Positions 27,240-35,775 of a stretch of 64,000 bases of DNA are shown here, one piece after another (within the stretch, counting starts at the first letter, position 1; the number at the start of each line of letters is the position of its first letter). The notes under the pieces are model-generated. The model saw only the letters and a program-made list of their open reading frames with translations. It made no database searches and was not told the DNA's origin. Position numbers and translations under genes: made by a program. The stretch is from an uncultured Pseudomonadales bacterium (GTDB lineage: Bacteria > Pseudomonadota > Gammaproteobacteria > Pseudomonadales > Azotimanducaceae): positions 2,924,522 to 2,988,521 of the forward strand of contig CATOTI010000002.1 of NCBI GenBank assembly GCA_951813295.1, written 5' to 3'.

Positions 27240-27707
27240 ATGGCTGACACGTTGGATGCAAAAAGTGCGCACGGCGACGATTCGCACGAGGAGACGCGGG
27301 AAGATGAACGCGAGCGAGTCGTCAAGTCCGACGACGAGTGGCGTTCGGAACTGACCCCGACGGAGTTCGAGGTCACCCGGCGTGGGGGTACCGAACCCGC
27401 CTTTACGGGCGAATACTGGGATACCAAGACGGCGGGGCATTACCTCTGTCGTTGCTGCGGCGCGGAGCTTTTCGACTCCAACACAAAATACGATTCAGGC
27501 TCGGGTTGGCCGAGCTTCTATCAGCCCGTCGCCAGAGACGCCGTGGTCGCGCAGGAAGATCGGTCGCTCGGCATGCTGCGCACGGAAATCCTCTGCTCTG
27601 CTTGCGATGCCCATCTGGGTCATGCGTTTCCGGATGGACCCGCACCCACGGGGGTTCGATTCTGCATGAACTCGGCCTCGCTCAAGCTCGAGCCGAGCGA
27701 GGAGTAG
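27240..27707 (+). CDS. msrB: Peptide-methionine (R)-S-oxide reductase MsrB
   Basis: MsrB reduces the R epimer of oxidised methionine in proteins. The 155-residue product has the zinc-binding pairs CRCCG near residue 71 and [10 protein letters not shown] near 122, the motif [13 protein letters not shown], and the catalytic cysteine in [12 protein letters not shown]. The first 30 residues are charged and non-conserved; the domain proper begins at [20 protein letters not shown]. An earlier in-frame start would reach deep into alaA on the opposite strand and was rejected. Confidence 0.95.
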   Translation: MADTLDAKSAHGDDSHEETREDERERVVKSDDEWRSELTPTEFEVTRRGGTEPAFTGEYWDTKTAGHYLCRCCGAELFDSNTKYDSGSGWPSFYQPVARDAVVAQEDRSLGMLRTEILCSACDAHLGHAFPDGPAPTGVRFCMNSASLKLEPSEE

Positions 27708-27712
27708 CCGAA

Positions 27713-27735
27713 AGCCGGGGAACGCTTCTCCGGCT
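27713..27735. terminator. Hairpin between convergent msrB and ggt genes
   Basis: agccgggga and tctccggct form a nine-pair stem (one G-U pair) with a five-base loop, five bases after the msrB stop and 20 bases beyond the ggt stop on the other strand. Position between convergent genes suggests a bidirectional terminator, but no clear run of T follows on the plus strand and only three on the minus strand, so it would be a weak one. Confidence 0.4.
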
Positions 27736-27768
27736 AGAAGCCGACTGACCGCGGCTAGAAGCCAACTG
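27731..27768. repeat. Short tandem duplication at the 3' end of ggt
   Basis: Two copies of cggctagaagccgactg (27731-27747 and 27752-27768) match at 16 of 17 bases with a 21-base period. The second copy contains the last codons and TAG stop of ggt; the first lies just beyond the stop and repeats that stop context. It looks like a small slippage duplication. Confidence 0.6.
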
Positions 27769-29332
27769 CCGTCCCTTCCTTTCGGTGGTCCGACGCGGCG
27801 ATATATCCGTCGTCGGTGCGGTAGATGAGCTGCGCGCCACCGAAGGCGCCTTCGCCATACATCGAGACGCGATGGCCGCGATCGAGCAGGTCCTCGGCAA
27901 CCGCTACGTCGAAGCCGTCTTCCAACATCACATCGTAGTTGGGTGCCACCTGCCAGCGCGGAGCGTCGCTCGCGGCTTGCGGGTTTTCCCGATGGTCGAA
28001 TATGCGGGTGACCATCTGCACGTGACCTTGGTGCTGCATATGCCCGCCCATGACACCGAAGCTCATGGCGGGCCCGCCGCCTTTCGTTACGAATCCCGGA
28101 ATGATCGTGTGGAAGGGGCGTTTACCGGGCCCGACGGCGTTGACGTGGGTCTGGTCGAGGACGAATCCCGCGCCGCGGTTCTGCATCGCGATGCCGGTTC
28201 CCGGCACGACGACCCCCGAACCGAAGCCCATGTAGTTCGATTGGATCATCGAAATCATGCGGCCGTCGCCATCGGCTGCCGTGAGATAGACCGTGTCGTG
28301 CCCGAAGGGTAGTTCGACCGGGGGTATCTGGCTCGCGGTCTTCGTGATCCGCTTCGCGGCTCGCGCGAGGCTCCCGGGCTCCAACAGGTCGGCTGGCGAT
28401 AGGCGCATCGCGCGCGGATCCGCGAAATGATCAAAGGATGCCCGCACAGCAATCTTCATTGCTTCGATCTGGCGGTGCGTCCATTCGGCGGATCCGGGCT
28501 CCAGACTTGCCGTGTCGAGGTGCTCGAGAATGCCGAGCGCGATCTGCGCGGCGAGACCCTGTCCGTTTGGGGGAATCTCGTGCAGCGCGACGTCGCGGTA
28601 GGGCACCCCGATGGGCGCCACCCAGAATGGTTCGTGGTTTTCTAGATCCGCCTTCGTCATCGCGCCACCCTCGGCAGCCGACGCCTGGGCGATCGCCTCC
28701 GCCAGTTCGCCGCGATACATCGCCTCACCACGGGTTTCGGCGATCCGCTCGAGGGTTTTCGCGAGATCGGGGCGGCGGAATAGCTCGCCGGGATTGGGCG
28801 CCCGGCCAGCCGGTGCAAAGTGTTCCTGAAAGCCCGCGAATGCGGCGAAGTTTTCGACGGTACGCGCCCAGATCGCGGCGGTCTTGTGGCCCACGTGAAA
28901 ACCGTCGGCGGCGTAGCGAATCGCGGGTTCGAAAAGATCGGCGAAATCGAGGCGCCCGTACTTGACGGACAGCGCCATCCACGAGCTGACGGCGCCCGGT
29001 ACGGTGACCGCATCCCATCCGGCGATCGGCATGGCGTCGTGACGTTTGAACCGATCGGGCGTCCAACCGGCGGGAGAGCATCCCGATGCGTTGAGTCCGC
29101 CGAGTTCATTGCCGTCCCAGACGATCGCGAAAGCGTCGGATCCGACACCGTTCATTGCGGGTTCGACGACGGTCAGCGTGATCGCGGTCGCGACCGCCGC
29201 GTCGATCGCGTTGCCGCCGCGGCGAATCATTTCCAGTCCGGCGCTCGCCGCCAGGGGTTGCGACGTCGCGACGACGTTGCGCGCGATGACGGGTGCACGG
29301 CGTGACGCGTACGGGAAATCCCAATTCACCAT
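27755..29332 (-). CDS. ggt: Gamma-glutamyltransferase family protein
   Basis: An N-terminal-nucleophile hydrolase that would cleave itself and transfer gamma-glutamyl groups, for example from glutathione. The 525-residue product has the family start RNVVATSQPLAASAGLEMIR and GGNAIDAAVATAITLTVVEP, and the processing/catalytic threonine in LPFGHDTVYLTAADGDGRMI. GAGFVLDQTHVNAVGPGKRP and TIIPGFVTKGGGPAMSFGVM complete the small subunit. I see no signal peptide, so unlike periplasmic E. coli Ggt it is probably cytoplasmic. GAGGGA lies six bases before the ATG. It follows the spermidine-synthase-like gene by 18 bases on the same strand. Confidence 0.92.
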   Translation of the reverse strand: MVNWDFPYASRRAPVIARNVVATSQPLAASAGLEMIRRGGNAIDAAVATAITLTVVEPAMNGVGSDAFAIVWDGNELGGLNASGCSPAGWTPDRFKRHDAMPIAGWDAVTVPGAVSSWMALSVKYGRLDFADLFEPAIRYAADGFHVGHKTAAIWARTVENFAAFAGFQEHFAPAGRAPNPGELFRRPDLAKTLERIAETRGEAMYRGELAEAIAQASAAEGGAMTKADLENHEPFWVAPIGVPYRDVALHEIPPNGQGLAAQIALGILEHLDTASLEPGSAEWTHRQIEAMKIAVRASFDHFADPRAMRLSPADLLEPGSLARAAKRITKTASQIPPVELPFGHDTVYLTAADGDGRMISMIQSNYMGFGSGVVVPGTGIAMQNRGAGFVLDQTHVNAVGPGKRPFHTIIPGFVTKGGGPAMSFGVMGGHMQHQGHVQMVTRIFDHRENPQAASDAPRWQVAPNYDVMLEDGFDVAVAEDLLDRGHRVSMYGEGAFGGAQLIYRTDDGYIAASDHRKEGTAVGF

Positions 29333-29350
29333 GAATCTTCCCTCGGACTA

Positions 29351-30259
29351 TTAGTTTCGGCGGCGCTCGCGCAACAGGTTCGCCGGCGAGTACTGGTCGG
29401 TGAGGATGCGCTTGCCGGGGTCCCAGTCGATATCGGTCGTCAGGAACGGCGGGTAGTCCGTGATCGGCACTTCGTAACGCTCGAGGCGCTTGGACCAGCT
29501 TTCGGCGTTGGCGTTTAGGGTCTCCTGGCTCGGCAGCCCCGACTTGGTGGCGAAGATGATCCGGTTGGAGCTCGTCGGGTGTTTGAAGTTGAAGAACGGA
29601 CCGAACACGGCGCGGTAGGTTGTCGACTCGTGGTCGTAGAGCGCCGATGTGACGAACGTATTGGCCGCGACGACGCCATCGTCGCTCAGGAGCTCGCGGG
29701 TTTCTTCGAGGAATTCACGGGTCAGCAGATGCTCAGGAATGTAGTCGCCGTTGTATGCGTCGAGCACGATGAGGTCGTACTTACGGCCTTCGGTTAGCTT
29801 GCGCTTGATGAATACGCGCGCATCGCGGGGGGCGATCCGCATCGACGGTTTCGCGCGGAAGGCGAAATATTCTCGTGCGACGCGAATCACGGCTTCATCG
29901 ATCTCGACGATGTCGATGTCGACGTTCGGAATCAGCTCGTTGAAGGTTTTCGGCAACGTACCGCCACCGAGGCCGACGATGAGGATGGACTCCGGGTCAG
30001 GTTTCAGGAGCAGCGCGGCCATGGTCATTCGCGAGTAGGTGAAGACCAGACGATAGGGATCCGAGGGGTCACGGCAGGACTGGCTTCTCTGTGCCCGACG
30101 AACGCTGAACTGCAGGCAGATCCGATCGTTGTCCCGCGTGACGAGAATCGTCTGATAGAGGGATCGTTCGCGGTGCAGTACTTCGGCCGTTGCCGACGTG
30201 GTGAGGAGGGTCGTGACGCAAAGGGCGGCGAGCGCAGGGAGTAGTCGATGTTTCATCAT
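29351..30259 (-). CDS. Exported spermidine-synthase-like methyltransferase-fold protein
   Basis: A 302-residue protein with a cleavable-looking signal peptide (MMKHRLLPALAALCVTTLLT, then TSATAEV) followed by a spermidine synthase-type Rossmann fold: ILIVGLGGGTLPKTFNELIP, DIDIVEIDEAVIRVAREYF, RDARVFIKRKL and YDLIVLDAYNGDYIPEHLLT. It corresponds to the C-terminal half of the 'fused MFS/spermidine synthase' proteins. The preceding gene supplies the membrane half, and the two overlap by ATGA. True aminopropyl transfer is doubtful in an exported domain; substrate unknown. The ATG at 30259 is chosen from that overlap. Confidence 0.85.
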   Translation of the reverse strand: MMKHRLLPALAALCVTTLLTTSATAEVLHRERSLYQTILVTRDNDRICLQFSVRRAQRSQSCRDPSDPYRLVFTYSRMTMAALLLKPDPESILIVGLGGGTLPKTFNELIPNVDIDIVEIDEAVIRVAREYFAFRAKPSMRIAPRDARVFIKRKLTEGRKYDLIVLDAYNGDYIPEHLLTREFLEETRELLSDDGVVAANTFVTSALYDHESTTYRAVFGPFFNFKHPTSSNRIIFATKSGLPSQETLNANAESWSKRLERYEVPITDYPPFLTTDIDWDPGKRILTDQYSPANLLRERRRN

Positions 30260-30897
30260 GTGTGGGCGTCTGCCGAAAGGGCACGCTCGGGTGCCTCGCG
30301 TGAAAATACGACGCCGGCCACACCCATCACGAGGAGTGTCGCCGCCAGGGAACTCACGATCGTGTCCACCTCGAACCAGAGAACGAAGTAGAAGCTCGTG
30401 GCGAGCGTGCCGAGGGCGCTCCCAAGCGTCGAGACGAAATAGAGGAGCCCGGCGATCCGCCCCGATTCTTCGCGTGTCTTGACGAGCAGACTCACTGAAT
30501 AGGGCGAGATCATGCCGAGAATGACCGTCGGGACGGTGAAGAGCAGGATGGCGGCACTCAGGCTGCCGAAGCGGGGATCTTCGATGCGCTCGAAGACGAA
30601 CTCCATGATGCCTTCGGATGCGAGTCCCAGCGGATAAAGCACGATGGCTGCGCCGATGAAAAGCGTAGAAAAACGTCGGAGGTTGGGATGGTTCAGCGAC
30701 CACCGCCCGCCCCAGAGATAGCCGAGGGACAACGACGCCATGAAGACCGTGATGATGCTGCCCCAGACGTAGATACTGCTGCCGAAGAATGGCGCGAGGA
30801 TTCGCCCGCCGAGTAGCTCGATCGACATGATCGTAAAGCCGCCGGTGAAGGCTAGGAGGAATATCACTGCGGTTCGCACGGTGGCGTGTCGCCTCAA
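30256..30897 (-). CDS. Membrane half of a split MFS/spermidine-synthase-type protein
   Basis: A 213-residue integral membrane protein with about six helices, starting VIFLLAFTGGFTIMSIELLG and then GRILAPFFGSSIYVWGSIIT. The SIELLGGRILAPFFG stretch is typical of the N-terminal membrane domain of fused MFS/spermidine-synthase proteins. PTVILGMISPYSVSLLVK and GLLYFVSTLGSALGTLATSF are the other conserved segments. Here the protein ends before the synthase domain, which is encoded by the next gene overlapping by four bases. The two products probably act together at the inner membrane. A 130-base divergent gap (30898-31027) separates it from the LLM oxidoreductase gene; I could assign nothing in it. 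Confidence 0.83.
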   Translation of the reverse strand: MRRHATVRTAVIFLLAFTGGFTIMSIELLGGRILAPFFGSSIYVWGSIITVFMASLSLGYLWGGRWSLNHPNLRRFSTLFIGAAIVLYPLGLASEGIMEFVFERIEDPRFGSLSAAILLFTVPTVILGMISPYSVSLLVKTREESGRIAGLLYFVSTLGSALGTLATSFYFVLWFEVDTIVSSLAATLLVMGVAGVVFSREAPERALSADAHT

Positions 30898-31027
30898 ATC
30901 GGTTAATGGTTAAGTAGAACATGACCACGTGGCCGAGCCATATCGGTGAAGCCGCCCGAACGGCGCGCGGCAGCGATCTGTCCGGCAAAAACGTGGCTCG
31001 AGTAGGCCGATCAGCTTAGGAGAGCAA

Positions 31028-31855
31028 GTGGACGTTGGTATCACGATAAGGAACATGGGCGCGGCATCGACCCGCGAGGAGATGCTCGCGGCGGCGCTAG
31101 CGGCCGAGGCGGCCGGCTTCGAGTCGGCCTGGATCACCGACCACATTGCCATTCCGCCCGACGACGCGGAGGGTTCTGGTGGACGTTATGTCGATCCGCT
31201 GATCACGCTGGCGTGGCTTGCGGGTGCCACGACGCGGATCAAGCTCGGCACGGGCGTTCTGATCCTGCCTTACCGGGGCGCCCTTGCTACCGCCAAGCAG
31301 GTTGCGAGCCTGCAGGAACTTTCCGCCGAGCGGTTGTTACTCGGCGTTGGGATCGGTTGGATGGATGCGGAGTTTCGAGCGCTCGGTGTCGATCGCCACC
31401 AGCGAGGGCGCATCAGCGACGAAACGCTCGCCTTCATGCGCCGCTGTTTCGAGGATGACGTGGTCGAGGCGAATGGCCAGCCGTTCCTATTCAAGCCGCG
31501 ACCGCCGGCGCCGCCGATCTATATCGGCGGCGGTTTCCCGCATGCGTTGCGTCGCGCGGCACGTTACGGCGACGGTTGGCTGCCCATGCGGCTGACGCCG
31601 CAGAAGCTCGCCGAACGCCGCAAGGTTTATGCCCAGATGTGTGCTGAAGTCGGCCGTCCGGTCGGTGAGATCATCGCGATGGGTGGGGTCGATGCGTCTG
31701 ATCCGGATGCGGCGCGCGCGGCGCTCGAGGAGTTCGCGGAAGCGGGGGCGAGCCGTTTCGTGCTTGGCTTCCGTTACGCCTCGATCGATGCCTTCAAGGC
31801 GTCGATCGAGCCGTGGGTCGATCTACTGGAGGACGGCAGACTCGCGTCTGCCTGA
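31028..31855 (+). CDS. LLM-class (luciferase-like) flavin oxidoreductase
   Basis: A 275-residue TIM-barrel protein of the luciferase-like superfamily, close to the F420-associated TIGR03619-type group. The segments LAAEAAGFESAWITDHIAIP, TTRIKLGTGVLILPYRGAL, SAERLLLGVGIGWMDAEFRA and PPIYIGGGFPHALRRAARYG are all characteristic. Whether it uses FMN or F420 cannot be decided; no F420 genes are visible here. The start is GTG at 31028 (MDVGITIRN), since the family begins directly on the first barrel strand. Convergent with the enoyl-CoA hydratase gene, 17 bases apart. Confidence 0.88.
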   Translation: MDVGITIRNMGAASTREEMLAAALAAEAAGFESAWITDHIAIPPDDAEGSGGRYVDPLITLAWLAGATTRIKLGTGVLILPYRGALATAKQVASLQELSAERLLLGVGIGWMDAEFRALGVDRHQRGRISDETLAFMRRCFEDDVVEANGQPFLFKPRPPAPPIYIGGGFPHALRRAARYGDGWLPMRLTPQKLAERRKVYAQMCAEVGRPVGEIIAMGGVDASDPDAARAALEEFAEAGASRFVLGFRYASIDAFKASIEPWVDLLEDGRLASA

Positions 31856-31872
31856 TCCTCATCGAAGGGCGT

Positions 31873-32643
31873 CTATTCTCCCTTCCAGTTCGGCGGACGT
31901 TTTTCGGAGAACGCGCGCGGACCCTCGACGTAGTCCTGGCTCTTCGACATCGCGCCGACCGAGTCGTAGCGCATCGTCATCGATTCTTCGAGCGACGCGA
32001 CGTCCAGGCTTCGATAGACGACGTCCTTGCTTGCGCGAATGGAGAGCGGCGCGCACTCGAGGGTCATCTGTACCCAACGGTGGGTCTCCTCCATCAGGTC
32101 GTCGTGCGGCACGACCTTGTTGACGAAGCCGAGTTCATAGCCTTCCGCCGCGGACACGTGACGACCCGTGAGAATCATGCCGAGGGCGCGTTTGGAGCCG
32201 ATCTGCCGTGGCAGGCGCTGCAAGCCGCCGGCGAGTGCCGCGAGTCCGACTTTGGGTTCCGGCAGGGCGAAGACGGCCTGGTCGGACGCAATGATGATGT
32301 CGCACGACAGCGCGATCTCGAAACCACCGCCCATCGCGACGCCGTTGACGGCCGCGTAGACAGGCTTGGTGAGATCGAAGCGTGACGAGAGCCCGCCGAA
32401 ACCGCGCGGCGTCGAAACGCGTTCACCGCCTTCGGCCTGATAGCGTAGATCGTTTCCCGCGCTGAAACCGCGACCCTCACCGGTGATGATGGCGACCCAC
32501 ATATCGGAATCGTTCGCGTACTCGTCGAAAACTTCACCGAGTTCGGCGTTCGCCGGCGGATGCAGGGCGTTGAGCCTTTCGGGCCGATTCAGCGTAACGG
32601 TGAAGACGTGGTTGGACTTGTCGACCTTGCAAAACTCAGTCAT
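31873..32643 (-). CDS. Enoyl-CoA hydratase/isomerase family protein
   Basis: A 256-residue crotonase-fold enzyme acting on CoA thioesters. The oxyanion-hole segments are GEGRGFSAGNDLRYQ near residue 65 and AAVNGVAMGGGFEIALSCDI near residue 105; LPEPKVGLAALAGGLQRLPR and LTGRHVSAAEGYELGFVNKV follow. One of the two usual hydratase glutamates is at the EPKVG position, so hydratase activity is plausible, but substrate is unknown. The ATG at 32643 has GAGGGG six bases before it (GAGGGGTACATG) and is preferred over one 30 codons upstream. The 150-base gap to the divergent apbE gene holds no further gene I can see. Confidence 0.9.
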   Translation of the reverse strand: MTEFCKVDKSNHVFTVTLNRPERLNALHPPANAELGEVFDEYANDSDMWVAIITGEGRGFSAGNDLRYQAEGGERVSTPRGFGGLSSRFDLTKPVYAAVNGVAMGGGFEIALSCDIIIASDQAVFALPEPKVGLAALAGGLQRLPRQIGSKRALGMILTGRHVSAAEGYELGFVNKVVPHDDLMEETHRWVQMTLECAPLSIRASKDVVYRSLDVASLEESMTMRYDSVGAMSKSQDYVEGPRAFSEKRPPNWKGE

Positions 32644-32793
32644 GTACCCCTCTCGAGTTTGAAACGGACTGTGATCGCCGATGTCGGGATCAAACAGCAC
32701 CAAGGTGATGATCGGTCGCGCGCCGAATGGCACGCGTTCCTACTTTAGGTTTGTCTACCCGGCGGACGAACGTCAAGGCGGGGAACACGTTTG

Positions 32794-33834
32794 ATGCTCG
32801 GGTGTCACAACCGGAATGACGACGGTGCGCCGGCTCATGCCGGTGTTTCGAGAATTCGTTTCCGCGCATCGCTTGCCCTGCTGGCTTTGATGGTACTAGC
32901 GGGCTGCGGGCTCGAGTCGATGACCGGGCGCGCGATGGGGACGACCTACTCGGTGCAAAGCCGATGCTGGTCGTTGCCGCGTGCCGAGCTCGCGGGTGTG
33001 ATCGAGCGGGTCGATGATCTGATGACGACCTACGATCCCTCGTCCGACGTCATGCGCCTGAACCGTGGTGGGGTAGGTGAATGGATCGAAGTCGATCCCG
33101 CCGTTGTCGAAGTACTCGACATGGCGCGCGCGGTTTCCGATTTCACGGCGGGCGCTTTCGACGTCACGGCGGGCCTGGTGAGCGCGCGGCTCGGCTTCGG
33201 CGCGATGGAGAACGATCTGGGCGCTTACACACGAGGTAGCTATCGCGACATTGAGACTCGCATCGAGGACAATCGCGCGTTCGCCCGTCGGACGCGTCAT
33301 GTCATGGTCGATCTCTCGGCGATCGCCAAAGGTTATGCGGTCGATCGGGCGGTTGTCGTGCTCGAGATGGCGTGCTCGTCGGGATTAGTGGAATTGGGTG
33401 GCGAGGTGCGTGCATTCGGAACGGGTGGCGAACGGCCCTGGCGTGTCGCGATCGAATCGATTGATCCACAAGCGATGACGGGAACCGTCTATTCGCTGAC
33501 GAACGGCGCGTTGGCAACGTCGGGTCACTACCGTCAGCGACGATCGGTCACGGCGGGGCCGGACGTGACGCATATCGTCGATCGAGATGATCGCGGCGAT
33601 ATCGGCGAGTTCGCCCAGATTACTGTCGTTGCGCGATCGGCGGCGGTCGCGGATGCCTTGGCGACGGCGCTCTATGCCATGCGAAACGATGCCGAGGCGT
33701 TTGCTCGTTCGGTCGGGCTGCCGGCTCGATTCGTCCCGGAGGGTGGTGGCGAAACGCGCGAAACGCCCGCTTTCCGATCGCTTCTCGCCCATTGTGAGGC
33801 CGAGGAGCCGTCGCCGCTCTGGTGTCGGAACTGA
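32794..33834 (+). CDS. apbE: FAD:protein FMN transferase (ApbE family) lipoprotein
   Basis: A 346-residue periplasmic lipoprotein: the signal ends ALLALMVLAGCGLESM with a lipobox cysteine. The ApbE fold follows: GRAMGTTYSV, the substrate region MTTYDPSSDVMRLNR, VDLSAIAKGYAVDRAVVVLE and GLVELGGEVRAFG. It would attach FMN covalently to threonines of partner proteins such as Rnf/Nqr subunits or transfer it elsewhere. The SGH(Y)RQRR segment stands where the metal-binding loop lies. A TTG immediately precedes the ATG. Its stop overlaps the first base of lolC (TGATG), so it is likely transcribed with lolCDE. Confidence 0.9.
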   Translation: MLGCHNRNDDGAPAHAGVSRIRFRASLALLALMVLAGCGLESMTGRAMGTTYSVQSRCWSLPRAELAGVIERVDDLMTTYDPSSDVMRLNRGGVGEWIEVDPAVVEVLDMARAVSDFTAGAFDVTAGLVSARLGFGAMENDLGAYTRGSYRDIETRIEDNRAFARRTRHVMVDLSAIAKGYAVDRAVVVLEMACSSGLVELGGEVRAFGTGGERPWRVAIESIDPQAMTGTVYSLTNGALATSGHYRQRRSVTAGPDVTHIVDRDDRGDIGEFAQITVVARSAAVADALATALYAMRNDAEAFARSVGLPARFVPEGGGETRETPAFRSLLAHCEAEEPSPLWCRN

Positions 33835-35081
33835 TGTTTCGGCCGCTCGCGCTCAATGTCGGATTTCGTTACGCCGGTGCCCGGGCGAGTTTCACGTCGT
33901 TCGTGAGCGTGCTGGCCCTCACCGGCCTCGCGCTATCGGTCGCCGTGCTCGTGTTTGTCCAAGGCGTGGTTGCCGGGTTCGAGCGTGAACTCGAGGAGCG
34001 GATCCTGCGGGTTTTGCCGCATCTTTCCGTGACCGCCCGTGAGCTGGCGGCTCGGGATGCCGAGGAAGCTGGTGTTGATGAGGTCCTCGAGAAAGCTCGC
34101 GGGGTGCGCGCCATTGCGGGAATCGTCGAAGGGGCCGGACTTTTGTCGACGGGCACTCGCGTTGCTGGGGTAACGGTGGCCGGGATCGAGCCCGACGTCT
34201 ACGACGCTGTTTCGAGCGTCACGGCGTTCGTCGATCGCGATAGCGCCGGGTTCCTGCCGCTCGAGGATCGGAAATTCCGGATCTGGATCGGCGAAGCGGT
34301 GGCGCGACGTCTGGATCTTACGATCGGCGACTCGGTGTTTCTCGTGCTGCCCCAGGCCGCGGTGACGCCGGTGGGTGCGATCCCACGTGCGAAACGATTT
34401 GCTGTCACCGGTATTGTCGCGACGAAGTCGCAGTTGGATCAGACCGCGGGCTTCATTCACCTCGCCGACGCCGCGCGATTGTTCAGAACCGGTGGCCGGG
34501 TACCGACTTACCACGTCGCCCTCGACGATCCACTCCGCGCCCTTTCCTATGCGTGGGACATCCGCTCTCTCGTCGGTGGGCATCGATTTCGAGTCGACAC
34601 CTGGCATCGCTGGTTCGGTGATCTCTATCGTGTGATCCAGGTAACCAAGAACATGCTCTTTTTGTTGTTGTCCCTGCTGGTCGGTGTTGCCGCGTTCAAT
34701 CTGGTCTCGAGTCTGGTCATGGTGGTAAACGGTCGGCGAGATGACGTTGCGATTCTCCGGACGATGGGTGGCGAGGGCGGTTTCATCGTGCGGGTGTTCC
34801 TCGTGCTCGGGCTCGTGATCAGCGTCACGGGCGTGGCGGCGGGGCTCGCGGTCGGCGTTGGTCTCGGGCTTGTTGCCGAGTCTGCTTTCCCGTGGCTCGA
34901 AGCAACGCTCGGCACGGATCTGATGGGGGAGTATCTGATCACCGAACTTCCGGTCGATTTTCTAATCATGGATTTATTGCGGGTGGGCGGAATGGCCATT
35001 GGCCTTGCAACGCTCGCGAGCATTTACCCGGCGTGGCGCGCGGCCCGCCTCGAACCCGCGCAGGTGCTCCGGTATGAGTGA
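33834..35081 (+). CDS. lolC: Lipoprotein-releasing ABC transporter permease LolC
   Basis: Inner-membrane permease of the LolCDE complex that extracts outer-membrane lipoproteins from the inner membrane. The N terminus aligns with LolC: MFRPLALNVGFRYAGAR, the first helix LALTGLALSVAVLVFVQGVV and GFERELEERILRVLPHLSV. The large periplasmic domain follows, then three C-terminal helices (FLLLSLLVGVAAFNLVSSLV; VFLVLGLVISVTGVAAGLAV; GGMAIGLATLASIYPAWRAA). The ATG at 33834 matches the family start; GTG at 33822 is an alternative. lolC and lolE are distinguished here by position and similarity to E. coli order lolC-lolD-lolE. Confidence 0.92.
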   Translation: MFRPLALNVGFRYAGARASFTSFVSVLALTGLALSVAVLVFVQGVVAGFERELEERILRVLPHLSVTARELAARDAEEAGVDEVLEKARGVRAIAGIVEGAGLLSTGTRVAGVTVAGIEPDVYDAVSSVTAFVDRDSAGFLPLEDRKFRIWIGEAVARRLDLTIGDSVFLVLPQAAVTPVGAIPRAKRFAVTGIVATKSQLDQTAGFIHLADAARLFRTGGRVPTYHVALDDPLRALSYAWDIRSLVGGHRFRVDTWHRWFGDLYRVIQVTKNMLFLLLSLLVGVAAFNLVSSLVMVVNGRRDDVAILRTMGGEGGFIVRVFLVLGLVISVTGVAAGLAVGVGLGLVAESAFPWLEATLGTDLMGEYLITELPVDFLIMDLLRVGGMAIGLATLASIYPAWRAARLEPAQVLRYE

Positions 35082-35775
35082 ATCGCACGTTCCTGCCGCG
35101 CTATCGGCGCGGGGAATCTCGAAGGGCTACCGCGAAGGGCGTTCGCGTCTGACGGTTCTGGACGGGCTCGAGCTGGAGGTCGGTTTGGGTGAACGCGTCG
35201 CGATCGTGGGTCGGTCCGGAGCTGGTAAAAGCACGCTCCTGCACATCCTGGCCGGTTTGCTCGATCCTGACGAAGGGCGCGTCGACGTCATGGGTGGGCA
35301 GCTTTCCAACGTGAGTTCCGCCAAACGCGCGAGCATCCGCAATCAGCACATGGGATTCGTCTATCAGTTCCATCACCTGCTCCCGGAGTTCAGCGCTCGC
35401 GAGAACATCGCGATGCCGCTGCTTCTCGCCGGCGCGGACGTCGCGGAAGCAACGCGACGCGCGGACGAACTCCTCGCCGCGGTCGATCTCGACGATCGGT
35501 CCGACCACCAGCCGCATGAGCTTTCAGGCGGCGAACGCCAGCGTGTCTCCGTCGCCCGCGCCGTGGCCGCGCGACCGGCCGTCGTGCTCGCCGACGAGCC
35601 GACGGGCAATCTCGACAGCGAGAACGCCGCGCTCGTATTCAAGCTCTTGACGGAACTCGGTCAGTCGAACGACTCGGCCTTGATCGTCGTGACGCACGAT
35701 CAAGGCATCGCGGATGAGATGAACCGCCGCTTGGTGCTCGAGGGAGGGGTTTTGCGTGATCTGGAGCGGGGCTAG
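35074..35775 (+). CDS. lolD: Lipoprotein-releasing ABC transporter ATPase LolD
   Basis: ATPase subunit powering LolCE. Walker A VGRSGAGKSTLLHILAGL, the Q-loop and LolD-specific stretch GFVYQFHHLLPEFSARENIA, signature LSGGERQRVSVARA, Walker B AVVLADEPTGNLDSE and the switch histidine in VVTHDQGIADEM are all intact. At 233 residues it has normal length. Its ATG lies inside the last codons of lolC (8-base overlap), as expected for the operon. Confidence 0.95.
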   Translation: MSESHVPAALSARGISKGYREGRSRLTVLDGLELEVGLGERVAIVGRSGAGKSTLLHILAGLLDPDEGRVDVMGGQLSNVSSAKRASIRNQHMGFVYQFHHLLPEFSARENIAMPLLLAGADVAEATRRADELLAAVDLDDRSDHQPHELSGGERQRVSVARAVAARPAVVLADEPTGNLDSENAALVFKLLTELGQSNDSALIVVTHDQGIADEMNRRLVLEGGVLRDLERG

